Source: an uncultured Clostridia bacterium (GTDB lineage Bacteria > Bacillota > Clostridia > Oscillospirales > Acutalibacteraceae). From it: a stretch of DNA of 64,000 bases. Where the stretch lies: NCBI GenBank assembly GCA_946555465.1, contig CAMNST010000001.1:248001-312000 (forward strand), read 5' to 3'. Shown one piece after another: positions 31,801 through 39,342 of the stretch. The notes under the pieces were generated by a model. It had not been told where the DNA came from. It saw only the letters and a list, made by a program, of their open reading frames with translations, and did not search any database. The position numbers were made by a program, and so were the translations under genes. The first letter of the stretch is position 1. Every line of letters begins with the position of its first letter.

Positions 31801-32280
31801 GTTGGCAATCAAATCTTCCGATGCATTATAACGAACTTCAGTGCCGTTAATCTTGTAAATACCGCAATACTGCTCATATGTATTTACAGTTGAACTGCCG
31901 CTGTTAAAAGCAACAGTGTTAGCAGCAGTACCATCGTTAAAATCGAAAAGACGAGTCATAGGCAAATCTGTTTCTTTTTTATAAACATCAATAGAAACGG
32001 AAAAACCTGTTGAACTTGAAACACCGCTTAACGGAGTTCCGCTAAGTGCAAGGTAGTGACTGTTGCCGTCAAAGTTTGCAGCACCGATAGATTCGTCCCA
32101 CGTTACACCTTCGTTGGTTTTGATACCATCGGTAATATTGTCTGTTAAATAGGTGCCGACTAATCCATATGCATTATTGGCTGCTGCTGAAGATGTCAAA
32201 GCAAAAGCAGGAACAGATGTTACAACCATTAATACAGAAAGGAAAAGTGACAAAATTCTTTTTGAATATTTTACTTTCAT
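22894..32280 (-). CDS. Giant secreted protein (~3128 aa) with LamG-like and GH43 endo-arabinanase-like domains
   Basis: Signal peptide MKVKYSKRILSLFLSVLMVVTSVPAFA; LamG-like blocks; central GH43 motifs; AGGGGG site before ATG at 32280 (track start 32352 is an upstream extension). Confidence 0.85.
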   Translation of the reverse strand: MKVKYSKRILSLFLSVLMVVTSVPAFALTSSAAANNAYGLVGTYLTDNITDGIKTNEGVTWDESIGAANFDGNSHYLALSGTPLSGVSSSTGFSVSIDVYKKETDLPMTRLFDFNDGTAANTVAFNSGSSTVNTYEQYCGIYKINGTEVRYNASEDLIANAKDYAWHNLLISMSPDGTYTVYVDGVARATTAASDTPSASDIMNAFGGFTNYFIGRSVYNSDYDGFFNGYMRNLYLFSKPVTPVDVVKAVSGDDASSALGSLKSVMSYYEATMAKGIAYTNMTDAYNAYIEANKVYDAAYYGSSASADVSAATANLANAITKMQPFVAYTADCTSAADGSYTASSLVAGDEMKNVLYTYGVGGGAAYNDAAASSFKAGAQFGTIVFLYNGTGETIACPINTYGGGSRSGISRYNRRFISAYLQPGSFEIRRVWHNKNTSASYQDATSAYVNFVDAQIDPATLTANDTNSKYASNTLYYTGTPTDYVTKADALKFNFYGNGSNYVIKDYAFADGTYASNRQCYIYIVDGTRAATALDNNRFKLAGIDAASLLQDNGLADLLAKFDAVTALNPTSYFSSVGTATDDTAGNAARQLGADMKTAVDNLNAASLGSADTAEYQALRDAMDKELDCINHTAMQAYATNGKGYDLKTDTSYADFKAVYEKAQGIMAAVLSGGYADKANANQTAADLIAALKALKEISITAPSFNIESGTYIGPETNVTVTTAAGLTTKYTCEYNNSGEGTEVSLVSGDVKIQPFTGGTAYDTVTVRAYSVDENGDESKTVTVTYNLLKQPAVSVADGAQIGANIPVTLSFGNTTPVGSIEYSFDNATWTNYTDGFKPFADGSSAKTIFARVVSGDYISAVSQVSVTRNTAFTIACNSGTQFYDSADANSKISITTPETYSGEIKYRVTDENGNTSNYKTYNNETGIPASELADDIAILIEAYGVGDGVQTDVFSARFINKAKYSSNLVYHESFDDATINNTTYYSPNGDGYLSTSSNASIVKAAGTSTLNGTAISSYRNNVIKFNQNSGSANSDASYLTLDKNPLAATPGADVVAGINGITISYWRYIEVNGAVDTAGAAWNNGLMPGLAFTTKTGVSDTSEYEYFKILSSGYVSRCDKTVNGTGGNGQIDIKPNAQDLTTHAAGNNRGYWVNVAVTIDPASGVMIYTNGQPHEVQISSSGNYASGNNADLAKDLIAFLTNENTEFSICDGTPLCGTLGDFYFDDIRVYTDCKTQVDINNMYTDEDADIQSSAATSHDPTAVTVYTLADGRQVGQSYVDVNNIDASTLKKDYYLFGTGMTIQKSDDAVNWKYVGDSEGRCGYQNQGLFGGVYTEKLAGPLAHAAQDTGNADKGAGKLVWAPHVIYNVDLGKWCYYAAASSWGSTWSAIFMGISDSPEGPYTNIQTIYTSNGDSWNNNSAHPANAIDACVYYNADYSKMYMIYGSWSHGIYVKEMDKLTGTSVKQTDPGKAICWPLNNDLENAETGKTNDGGINNSVEGSYMVYENGYYYLYVSYGSNGGSYSERVFRSTSPDSGFVDINGTAADNHDAGTGVHGNQILSPFYLPIYDYVYASTGHNSVSKVYNAKGEAVTLNSVHARPISTNEYNKGYVANADGELATMQINISGNTTLVNLIGYTSTGWPVIFPLQYNGTDSVNVKLTAYDIEGIYTNDNLRLTVNMDHSKCYNCYFLATSETTGIAYGTLQNGKAFSDPFTLSYGENGETYIHLSNDVTNQTFDGAFAVQDGAIQYAMVNNTNGEHSWGYRSGDIPQADQESNGDVVKVDDVIYTHKTNDDYILYGHEISDNPSFGVNGIYGERVTKITTQWPNYIDTSFAGSIYCVSDEDRCRENPGLSGGDYNAVDAHDGLWTYEYVENGATKYQYLTDAQAYQKYKTTRNGLKLYKEYVIEGYVSNYFKYNESTGKYTEDGIELLITYYDLLDELEGMDGIKHVYGEYEFCYVMPNPSMAHTFQGARNQSSDAVGVDRRASVEILNRFPYSEGHATDIISDYTKGENYGTDAWKTGVGRFAYVNTFGDAVSTGNGDQDYTADTNLDKTYNYTSPDLINQKYLFVNQNEGVNPGSFGVHEFTSKDAKTFFVSSNVVDVDYYLDYSNESNPIITYGDDGKPSGYSFNLVSSNLWWRPRKSDPNNMRGSSYYVNNTGLNTKFTSTPINGGKYSADSVKETNGMLSTPTEALYHGGITEEYYNFLKDSNGNFNAGFSTMDIGTGANNNWTGNINFTGKDSVKKSTDTSSAEKYANFILEEGVVAQGSGVGSTYHFCYNTYSYFNIGVSTCDKGAVRYLAENILNKEFSIDETTGELTIGAELATGDFSVASYKEYLDAISEAYWFIYNRHNTTYNGQGSDAVSANGVDGQYEYSTAYNADGVPIYKTGITGSDIFGTGTATTDPVQAQIIQNVIDAYNNLFKQEDYTSVTDTITDVITSDFDQQPDGSLIVKNEGNYTQQTTDNYEEIVNFANQYVHYYLDKDQPVEGEEYWRYAELSGSEYKQLLELVQNFDASLMLKVDATGNTNDGGVADAGLSPEITTKSQVLSDNESKVMWTSSIDNQEYTYSSYKDLENEVAVAQKLVADTAELGRYATNPEQTVDFKDKTYTYATVDNTNYSDAQQSVIDETAVLKAKELVAVDSKDAYQNYNTAQYYTSLADLDAYSDKGAAIKDNFKFGFPTSASAYSDDTAGYPYVQIDGKVYKDAVNADKYTTIVLTTLNGEFSDNSSTKLHLYDVNFKLFVDGVEITDAAATAQKKYGDIVAFDAPAAYTAENYEVAKWTIDTDTSLPVVIQNESFSIRREIQQNTDIALYLTTKVADSTKVVVQDYYGTRLDSAYVTLQDGNLSYEVNDSNELVFTDASGRVHTVAVNQAANITFKEWVTKKLSDGTFYVYQTYVPKEDTNNTFFDLPNGTYEAENGTVNGETKLEDVQAYTVLEFTTSITDFLAWLKSDDGGTTWYVASYNPTFKTYARPARGMKFVAVTADTLAQYSINADDVTDKVPFSFGSATEKVNVNGKDKFRIYCDFSVDSNAEVVQYGVLAASGDLPADFTKGAPGVLTAPGAGYTSEFNSYTITTSINGNVKYMRSFVSYIYTLPTGEQIPRVSYGPIVMCDGDGNISNVAQ
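27480..28520 (-). other. GH43 five-bladed propeller-like domain within the giant protein
   Basis: SHDPTAV (D codon 28498-28500), LVWAPHVIYN, NAIDACVYYN (D codon 27994-27996), SVEGSYMVYENGYYYLYVSYG (E codon 27781-27783), TGHNSV (H codon 27547-27549). Confidence 0.75.
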
Positions 32281-32373
32281 ATTTAATAAAATCCCCCTTT
32301 GAAAGTAATAAAAATATACATGCCGAAAACTGCCTGACCTACAAAACGGCATAAGTATCCATTAGTTAATAAA

Positions 32374-32402
32374 ATTATATAACTAAATATAATAAAAGTC
32401 AA
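32374..32402 (-). promoter_or_regulatory. Sigma-A-type promoter for the giant gene
   Basis: TTGACT-17 nt-TATAAT on minus strand, ~90 nt upstream of ATG. Confidence 0.65.
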
Positions 32403-32629
32403 GATAAATTTGAACAAATTGTAAAATTTTTTTCATAAACTACTTAACTATTTTGTAAAAATTATATAGTATTCTGTCGAATTTCAGGCAAAAAATACGA
32501 TTATTTCCATCTGTGCACGATGATAAAAGCGGAAGATATATTAATAGGTTAAAAATAGTATATAATTATATATATAGTTGTTCGTTTCAAATCATACACA
32601 ATATATATAGTAATAAAAATATAATAATA

Positions 32630-32665
32630 AAAATGACCTTAAACGCGTACATTTAAGGTCATTTT
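32630..32665. terminator. Bidirectional terminator-like hairpin
   Basis: AAAATGACCTTAAA-cgcgtaca-TTTAAGGTCATTTT perfect 14-bp stem. Confidence 0.65.
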
Positions 32666-32753
32666 ACATTTGTAAAGCAAGTTGCTTTACGAGATATTCT
32701 CTTTGATTTTCGACATTTTTTCTGTAAAGTTATACACATTTACACCTGTTGTT

Positions 32754-33743
32754 TTATTTTTCATAAACGCGGCAAATTTGTAAAGCCTTTTCCTTTACCG
32801 CCTCTTTCAGTGACGATGGTGAAAGAACCTCGATTTTATCTCCGTACTGCATTATCCATGAGACAAATCCATCACTTAACGTTGCATTTACAGATGTTTC
32901 AAAATGAGAAACATCTGAGGCTCTGAGAGGTATTGACGAACCAAAGCGATCAATCATCTCTTCCTGAAGTGTAAGATCACATTTTAAATCAACCTGACAC
33001 TCTTCGCCTGAAAACATATTAAACATTTTTGAACTGTAATCCTGGGCATCAAATTCATCCTGATAATTGCTCACCTCACTGACAGAACGGGCAAAGGAAT
33101 CGAGAATTTTTAGTTTTTTTATTCTGTCAATTCTCAGGTTCATAAGATTATCATATTTTTCATTGTTGCATACAAGATAATAATGATCATCTTTCCAAAT
33201 AAGGGCATAGGGTGAAACCACAAATACTTTTTCGGTATATTTTTTCTTATTTTCCATATCAACATTTCTGCGTCTGTACTTGAACTCAACCTTACGTTTT
33301 GATTTTATTGCATCGTGCAGGCGGTCTATTGTTATGTAAATCTCTTCGTTATCGCATTTATTGGCTGATACATCAACATAAACCTGATTGACCATAGTTT
33401 TTGCCTGATTTTCAGATAACAAAGATTTTAATTTTTGTATTAGTGAATTTGTTTTTTTGGGTGTAATAAAGCCGGCACTTGCAACCGCATCTATAAGAAG
33501 CATAACTTCGGGTATTTCAAAATTTCTTGTACCCATAAAAAAGCCATGCCCTTTTCTTGTTACAATATCATAACCGACTTCTCTAAGTGTTTCTATATCG
33601 GAATAAATAGATTTACGCTCGCCTTTAATGCCTTTTTCGGCAAGCATATTAACAATATCGACAGAAGTTACAGGATTTTCTTCATCGCTGTATCTTTCCA
33701 ATAACTGATAAATTAACAACGTTTTAAGTTTTGATGTCTGCAT
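32754..33743 (-). CDS. WYL-domain transcriptional regulator with HTH
   Basis: N-terminal HTH; C-terminal VSPYALIWKDDHYYLVCNNEKYDNLMNLRIDRI WYL signature. Confidence 0.88.
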   Translation of the reverse strand: MQTSKLKTLLIYQLLERYSDEENPVTSVDIVNMLAEKGIKGERKSIYSDIETLREVGYDIVTRKGHGFFMGTRNFEIPEVMLLIDAVASAGFITPKKTNSLIQKLKSLLSENQAKTMVNQVYVDVSANKCDNEEIYITIDRLHDAIKSKRKVEFKYRRRNVDMENKKKYTEKVFVVSPYALIWKDDHYYLVCNNEKYDNLMNLRIDRIKKLKILDSFARSVSEVSNYQDEFDAQDYSSKMFNMFSGEECQVDLKCDLTLQEEMIDRFGSSIPLRASDVSHFETSVNATLSDGFVSWIMQYGDKIEVLSPSSLKEAVKEKALQICRVYEK

Positions 33744-33765
33744 AATATCACCCTATGATATTATA

Positions 33766-35232
33766 CTACAATTTGTCAATTTTTTCAACAATATCACGAA
33801 AAACAGGGCAGCAGTCCCCTGCTCCACTGTCTCCGTTTTCCTGCATAACCACGATTGCATATTCAGGATTGTTATATGGATAAAAACCCGCAAACCAGGT
33901 ATTCAGTATTTCGACACCGTTTTTATATATTCCGCTTTGCGCAGTGGCAGTTTTGCCCGCCGTCATATTTTTATAATATGCATTCTTTCCTGTTCCGTTT
34001 TGAACAACATTGTTCATATATTTCATCAGTTTATCACTTGTGTTTTTTGAAATTATTCTGTTTTCGGGTGCATCAAAGATATCAAGTGTGGGAGGCAAAT
34101 AACTGCCTCCGTTTGCTATACATGAAATAACAGATGCAAAATGAACAGGGCTGTCGGTCAGTTCTCCCTGCCCGAAACCTATAAGAGCAAGTTGACCCTT
34201 TGAATTTTTGAGAGTGGAAAGGGCAGGAAAATTTCCGGCAGAATATCTTTTGTCATTAAGAATATTAAAGTACTCACCGAATCCGAAATTTTTGGCTGTT
34301 TCATAAAGTTTTTCGCTGCCGAGTCTGAGTGCAAGATTAACAAAATAACAGTTACAGGAATTTGCAAGGGCATCACTGATTGACTGCAGACCGTGAGATG
34401 TGTTTTTCTGACAATGAAATTTGGTATCGCCGACAGTAATATCACTCTGACAGATATACAATGGCGTTATGCCATTTTCTATAGCACAGGCACTTACAAC
34501 CAACTTGAAAATTGAGCCTATGGCATATGAAGACAGGGCGCGGTTAACATAATCATCTCCCCTGCTTACAGCAGCAAGAATTCGTGAGTTCTCAATATCC
34601 ATTATTACGACAGCGCCTTTGGGAATTGAAGATGATGCATCTTCTGCAATTTTCTGAAGGGTGCTGTCAAGCGAAATTACAATTCCGTCAACAGAAGAAT
34701 AATTGTTATCTATAACCTTTCCCTCGTCTCCTGCAAGCAAACGCCCCAATGCATCAACTGTAAAATTGACGGAAAGGCTGCCTATTTCGTCTCCAAGCCA
34801 GTTTTCTACCCCGCCATAGGTTCTGTCAAGCATATGGCGTGCAAGCATATTATCAGAGTTTTCGACAATTTTTTCATATACATCTATATATTTCAGATCG
34901 GCATCTTTATCCGTCTGACGTACTATGGGGTAACCCTTTTTTAATTCCTCGGTTATTTCATCAATCTCACTTTCGGTAAAGAGTTTATCAAGTTCCGAAA
35001 GTGCTTTTTCATTAGGCCTTATAACTGCAACTTTCTGCGTTTCGTAATTATTTAATTTTCTGCCCGTTCTGTCATAAATATTAGTATAAAGTGTTCCTAT
35101 ATTTACGGTATAACTGTTATAACTGTCTGAAACATTATAAGAATTGCCAAGCGAAATATAGGCACATCTGCCTGCCAGCGTGCAGAATACAACAGAAAAG
35201 ACACATAATAATGCAGTTATTCTTTTACTCAT
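33766..35232 (-). CDS. Penicillin-binding transpeptidase (PbpA/FtsI-like)
   Basis: SYAIGSIFKLV (SxxK), SNSC-like NSCN, KTATAQSG; start MSKRITALLC chosen (track extends to 35484). Confidence 0.9.
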   Translation of the reverse strand: MSKRITALLCVFSVVFCTLAGRCAYISLGNSYNVSDSYNSYTVNIGTLYTNIYDRTGRKLNNYETQKVAVIRPNEKALSELDKLFTESEIDEITEELKKGYPIVRQTDKDADLKYIDVYEKIVENSDNMLARHMLDRTYGGVENWLGDEIGSLSVNFTVDALGRLLAGDEGKVIDNNYSSVDGIVISLDSTLQKIAEDASSSIPKGAVVIMDIENSRILAAVSRGDDYVNRALSSYAIGSIFKLVVSACAIENGITPLYICQSDITVGDTKFHCQKNTSHGLQSISDALANSCNCYFVNLALRLGSEKLYETAKNFGFGEYFNILNDKRYSAGNFPALSTLKNSKGQLALIGFGQGELTDSPVHFASVISCIANGGSYLPPTLDIFDAPENRIISKNTSDKLMKYMNNVVQNGTGKNAYYKNMTAGKTATAQSGIYKNGVEILNTWFAGFYPYNNPEYAIVVMQENGDSGAGDCCPVFRDIVEKIDKL

Positions 35233-35272
35233 AAAAAAGCCCCCAGTGTAGTTTACACCGAGGGTTAATTTT

Positions 35273-36499
35273 TTATTCAGTTCTTTTACGGCGAAATATG
35301 GCATCGGGAGATATAGGAACACTGCAGTCAAATGAATAAACATTTGTTGCTTTATTTGCAACGTCTGACGGTGTTGCCTCTGTTTCATTATAAAGGTTTT
35401 CAACAACAATCCTGTAAGGTTTTTTATCCGGTTCGACAACTTCAAGTTCTTCTCCCTGATAAAAACGGTTTCTCTGATCAACAATCAGTCTGCCGTTTTC
35501 ATAACCCTTATATAAGGCACATACATCCCAGTTGCGTATATAACCACCTGTATCTAATACCTGACCGTTCTTCATTGGTCCGAAATTAAAGCCCGTTGTA
35601 TACTCACGGTGACTCATTTTTTCCATCTCATCAAGTATCCACTGTGAAACTTTAAAATCATCAGACGGATTTTTCATATATTCATCAATAGCATTTCGGT
35701 ATGCATATGTAACTATCGCAGTGTAATACTCGCTCTTTGCCCTTCCTTCAATTTTGAAAGAATCAACACCGGCATTTACAAGTTCGGGTATATGCTCAAT
35801 CATACACAAATCGCGCGAGTTGAAAACATAAGTTCCGTTTTTATCTTCATTAACAGGAAAATACTGCCCCGGTCTCGTTTCTTCAACAAGATGATACTTC
35901 CAGCGGCACGGCTGGGCACAATCTCCTCTGTTGGCATCTCTTCCTACCATATAATCAGATAAAATGCATCTGCCCGAAAAACTCATACACATTGCACCGT
36001 GAACAAAAACTTCAATTTCAAGGTCATCGGGGGTTTTATCCCGTATGCACTTAATCTCGTCAAGAGAAAGTTCGCGTGCAGTAACAATACGTTTTGCGCC
36101 TAATTCATAAAGAGCATTAGCGCTCTGATAATTCACGATACCAACTTGGGTTGACATATGAATTTCAACATCGGGAGCATATTTTTTTGCCATCATCATA
36201 ACGCCTATATCGGCAATAATGAACGCATCTATACCAATCTGAGCAGCATATTTAAGAAAATCAGGCAAATATTCAATTTCATTATTTCTCGGCAAAGTGT
36301 TGCAGGTTAAATAAACCCTTTTACCCATAGAATGTGCAAGCAACACTGCCTCTTTTAACTCATCAGCACTGAAATTTGACGGATTTGTACGCATGCCGAA
36401 CTGTTCACCGGCAAGGTAAACAGCATCGGCTCCGAATTTAAGTGCAAGTTTAAGTCTTTCAAAATCACCGCATGGTGAAAGCAATTCAATTTTTTTCAT
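35273..36499 (-). CDS. U32 family peptidase / tRNA hydroxylation protein (YrrO/TrhP type)
   Basis: ELLSPCGDFERLKLALKFGADAVYLAG; EVFVHGAMCMSFSGRCILS; CAQPCRWKY; follows mltG as in yrrL-yrrO region. Confidence 0.92.
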   Translation of the reverse strand: MKKIELLSPCGDFERLKLALKFGADAVYLAGEQFGMRTNPSNFSADELKEAVLLAHSMGKRVYLTCNTLPRNNEIEYLPDFLKYAAQIGIDAFIIADIGVMMMAKKYAPDVEIHMSTQVGIVNYQSANALYELGAKRIVTARELSLDEIKCIRDKTPDDLEIEVFVHGAMCMSFSGRCILSDYMVGRDANRGDCAQPCRWKYHLVEETRPGQYFPVNEDKNGTYVFNSRDLCMIEHIPELVNAGVDSFKIEGRAKSEYYTAIVTYAYRNAIDEYMKNPSDDFKVSQWILDEMEKMSHREYTTGFNFGPMKNGQVLDTGGYIRNWDVCALYKGYENGRLIVDQRNRFYQGEELEVVEPDKKPYRIVVENLYNETEATPSDVANKATNVYSFDCSVPISPDAIFRRKRTE

Positions 36500-36501
36500 A
36501 A

Positions 36502-37755
36502 TTAATAACTAAGATAAGGTGCGTAGGTAGAAACTTTTTGTTTAAATTCCGAATAGGTTTTTGCGGTATACATATTACCCTTATTATCATGGAAGAAGAA
36601 GTAAATATCACTGTCTGACGGTTCAAGAGCCGCCTCAATAGCAGCAAGTCCGGGATTGCATATAGGACCGGCGGGCAGACCGACAACAGATGATGACTGA
36701 TCTGTATTATAATAATTAAGATAATAATCTGCAGTATGAGAAGAGGTTGATGAAAGAGCCGGCGAAACCTTATTATTAATATAATCAGAAGTTGAAACGC
36801 AGCCGATTGACGGATAATTGGTCTTGTCCGACAGACGGTTATGAAGAACCGCCGAAATATCTTTCATCTGATCTTCATTACCTGCCTCACACTGAATTAT
36901 AGATGCAATAATAATAATTTCATCCATTGTATAACCCAGTTCTTTTGCTTTCTTTCTGTGTTCTTCCGTGATACGGGCATCACCGTTTGAAAGGAATTTT
37001 TTTACAACGGAAGATGCGCTTTCACCAACATAGAAATCATAGGTATCCGGGAACAGATATCCTTCAAGCCTGTAAGGAATATTTTCATTTGACTGCTTGT
37101 CACTTACAAGAGAATAAGAAAATTCTGTTGTCTCTATCGTAGAAAGAAGAGCAGCCTTATCACATACTTCATTATCAACAAGCCTGTCCACAATTTCAGG
37201 AACGGTAAAACCTTCAGGGAAGGTCAGCGTTACGGTTTCAGCCGTTTTGGCATTTCCGTGAAGAGTCTGAAGCATTCCCTCAAGTCCCATTTTACCATTA
37301 AGATAATAAACACCTGCTTCATAAGGGGCGCCTACATAAACTTCTCTGTATTTTGCAAAAAGTTTACAGAAGTTTTTACATTTTATTAAGCCATTGTCGG
37401 CAAGAAGATCAACGGCATCACTTGTATTGTCAATCGTTTCGCTGACGTTTACCGTAACAGAAGAACTTGTTTTTGTTATTGCAAGAACATCATTCATACA
37501 TAAAACGGCATAAACAGAGAGAGCCATTGAAAGAGCAATAACTATAATGAAAAATAGATAAGTTCCTGCAATGCTCTGTCCTTTCTTTTTTTTAGGCGGT
37601 TTTTTCTTGACAGCGGCAGTGCTCTGAGATGTGACAGGCGCAGATTTTTCCTGTGTTGTTGTAACATTTGAAAAATAAACATCCTTTTCACTTCCTGCCG
37701 TTTTTACAGGATTTATTCCGCTTTCTTCGAGTTTGAATTCGTCATTATCCATCAT
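36502..37755 (-). CDS. mltG: Endolytic transglycosylase MltG
   Basis: YLFPDTYDFY, IASIIQCEAG, GLPAGPICNPGLAAIEAAL; start near MMDNDEF. Confidence 0.92.
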   Translation of the reverse strand: MMDNDEFKLEESGINPVKTAGSEKDVYFSNVTTTQEKSAPVTSQSTAAVKKKPPKKKKGQSIAGTYLFFIIVIALSMALSVYAVLCMNDVLAITKTSSSVTVNVSETIDNTSDAVDLLADNGLIKCKNFCKLFAKYREVYVGAPYEAGVYYLNGKMGLEGMLQTLHGNAKTAETVTLTFPEGFTVPEIVDRLVDNEVCDKAALLSTIETTEFSYSLVSDKQSNENIPYRLEGYLFPDTYDFYVGESASSVVKKFLSNGDARITEEHRKKAKELGYTMDEIIIIASIIQCEAGNEDQMKDISAVLHNRLSDKTNYPSIGCVSTSDYINNKVSPALSSTSSHTADYYLNYYNTDQSSSVVGLPAGPICNPGLAAIEAALEPSDSDIYFFFHDNKGNMYTAKTYSEFKQKVSTYAPYLSY

Positions 37756-37789
37756 ATTTCCTCCTTTAAGCAGATACAAATTATCACAT

Positions 37790-38344
37790 TTAACCGACTG
37801 TACTTACACCTGACTCTGTAATTATGTAATTAACAGGCACATCGTGTTTATCCGCCGGAATTTTATCACTGATTAATTTATTATAGCACAATCCTACGGA
37901 AATTAAACTGCAATTTTGTAAAAATCTGTCATAGTAGCCTTTTCCGTAGCCTAGCCTGTAACCAAGTAAATCATAAGAAATTGCCGGAACAATGCAAACA
38001 GTATCTGAAAAATCAGTTACCTGACAAGCATTTTCATTCGGCTCCCTTACGCCGAAAAAACCTTCCTCCAAATCGTTCAATGAATTTATGTAGTAAAATT
38101 TCATATTTCCTTTATCATCAGAACATCTTGGAAAGGCAACTTTTTTACCGAGAGAAAGTGCATTATTAACACAACTGTCAACATTAATTTCATCATCAAG
38201 AGCGGCGTAAAAAAGAATTTGTTTGGCATGAATATACATATCACTGCAAATTAAATTTTCACATATTTTATTATCCGTCTGAAGGCTGTGTATTAACTTT
38301 CGTTTTAATTTTAGTTCTTTTCTAAGTTCACTTTTTACTGACAT
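37790..38344 (-). CDS. 5-formyltetrahydrofolate cyclo-ligase
   Basis: VPAISYDLLGYRLGYGKGYYDRFL motif. Confidence 0.92.
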   Translation of the reverse strand: MSVKSELRKELKLKRKLIHSLQTDNKICENLICSDMYIHAKQILFYAALDDEINVDSCVNNALSLGKKVAFPRCSDDKGNMKFYYINSLNDLEEGFFGVREPNENACQVTDFSDTVCIVPAISYDLLGYRLGYGKGYYDRFLQNCSLISVGLCYNKLISDKIPADKHDVPVNYIITESGVSTVG

Positions 38345-38874
38345 TGTATTGTATTCCTGATTTTTTCCGCAAGTTCTTCACCGCGCAGTTGTTTAACAAT
38401 TTCAAGACCAAAATCCACGGAAACACCTGCACCTCTTGCAGTAATGAATTTTCCGTCTGTTACCACATATTTTTCCGAAACAACGGCCCCGTCGAGGTAC
38501 TTAACAAATGAAGGAAATGCTGTTGCTTCAACACCATTCAACAGTCCCTTTTTACCGAGTATCGACGGTGCTGCACAGATTGCACAGATATAAATATCAT
38601 CTTTTGCCGCTCTGTCAATTACAGACTGCATTCTGCTGTCTTTCTCAAGATTAGCAACCCCGTCTCCGCCACCGGGTAAAATAATGGCTTCAACATTTTT
38701 ATATTCAAATTCTTCAATCGTAATATCGGCAGTCACTTCAACACCGCAGGAAGATGTAACGTTTTTACCCGTTACGCCCACTGTTTTTATGTCAATATCA
38801 CCTCGTCTGAGCATATCAACCGGTGACAAAGCCTCAATAATTTCAAATCCGTTTGCTAAAAATAAATAAACCAT
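38335..38874 (-). CDS. DJ-1/PfpI family protein
   Basis: LANGFEIIEALSPVDMLRR; ICAICAAPSILGKKGLL nucleophile elbow. Confidence 0.9.
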   Translation of the reverse strand: MVYLFLANGFEIIEALSPVDMLRRGDIDIKTVGVTGKNVTSSCGVEVTADITIEEFEYKNVEAIILPGGGDGVANLEKDSRMQSVIDRAAKDDIYICAICAAPSILGKKGLLNGVEATAFPSFVKYLDGAVVSEKYVVTDGKFITARGAGVSVDFGLEIVKQLRGEELAEKIRNTIQCQ

Positions 38875-39342
38875 CTATTTATCTCCTTTATACATCAGAG
38901 CACAGGGTTCGCTGAGAGCATAACCCTCTAATAAGTATTCTTTAATTTCATCTGTTTCAGAAAATTTAATATCATTAATTGATACTTTTATTGAAAATTC
39001 CCTTTTATCATAATAATCAATCAGAGTATCATTTGCCGGAATAAGACAAATATTATCATTATTGCTTTTGCAGTAATCAAGAATTTTTGTCATTAATCCA
39101 AGACTTCTGCAGGATTTCAAAGTACAGGCAGCATAAACATATTTGCTTTTTATACCATGCACACTGCAGTCTACCAAAAAAAGCATAGAAACAAGCCGTT
39201 TGTTTTTGTAATATCCTACACAAGTTTTATGATTGCAGTTCTCCAAAAAGAACTTAATATCTTCATTCGTGTCACCGAACGCTTCAGACCACAAATCATA
39301 TACCTGCATATCATTATCGGCATTCTTGATATTATTCAACAT
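38875..39342 (-). CDS. GNAT family N-acetyltransferase-like protein
   Basis: AFGDTNEDIKFFLEN; YAACTLKSCRSLGLMTKILDYC. Confidence 0.75.
   Translation of the reverse strand: MLNNIKNADNDMQVYDLWSEAFGDTNEDIKFFLENCNHKTCVGYYKNKRLVSMLFLVDCSVHGIKSKYVYAACTLKSCRSLGLMTKILDYCKSNNDNICLIPANDTLIDYYDKREFSIKVSINDIKFSETDEIKEYLLEGYALSEPCALMYKGDK

Noticed and set aside
22894-32352. Many ORFs in other frames within the giant gene (e.g. 30979..31482 +, 23887..24210 +, 24969..25313 -)
   Set aside because: They overlap a well-supported ORF with signal peptide and GH43 motifs, lack ribosome-binding sites, and have low-complexity translations.
32403-32630. Very AT-rich ~230-bp stretch with repeated TATATA blocks
   Set aside because: No regular repeat-spacer structure for CRISPR and no clear ncRNA fold; best explained as a long intergenic region.
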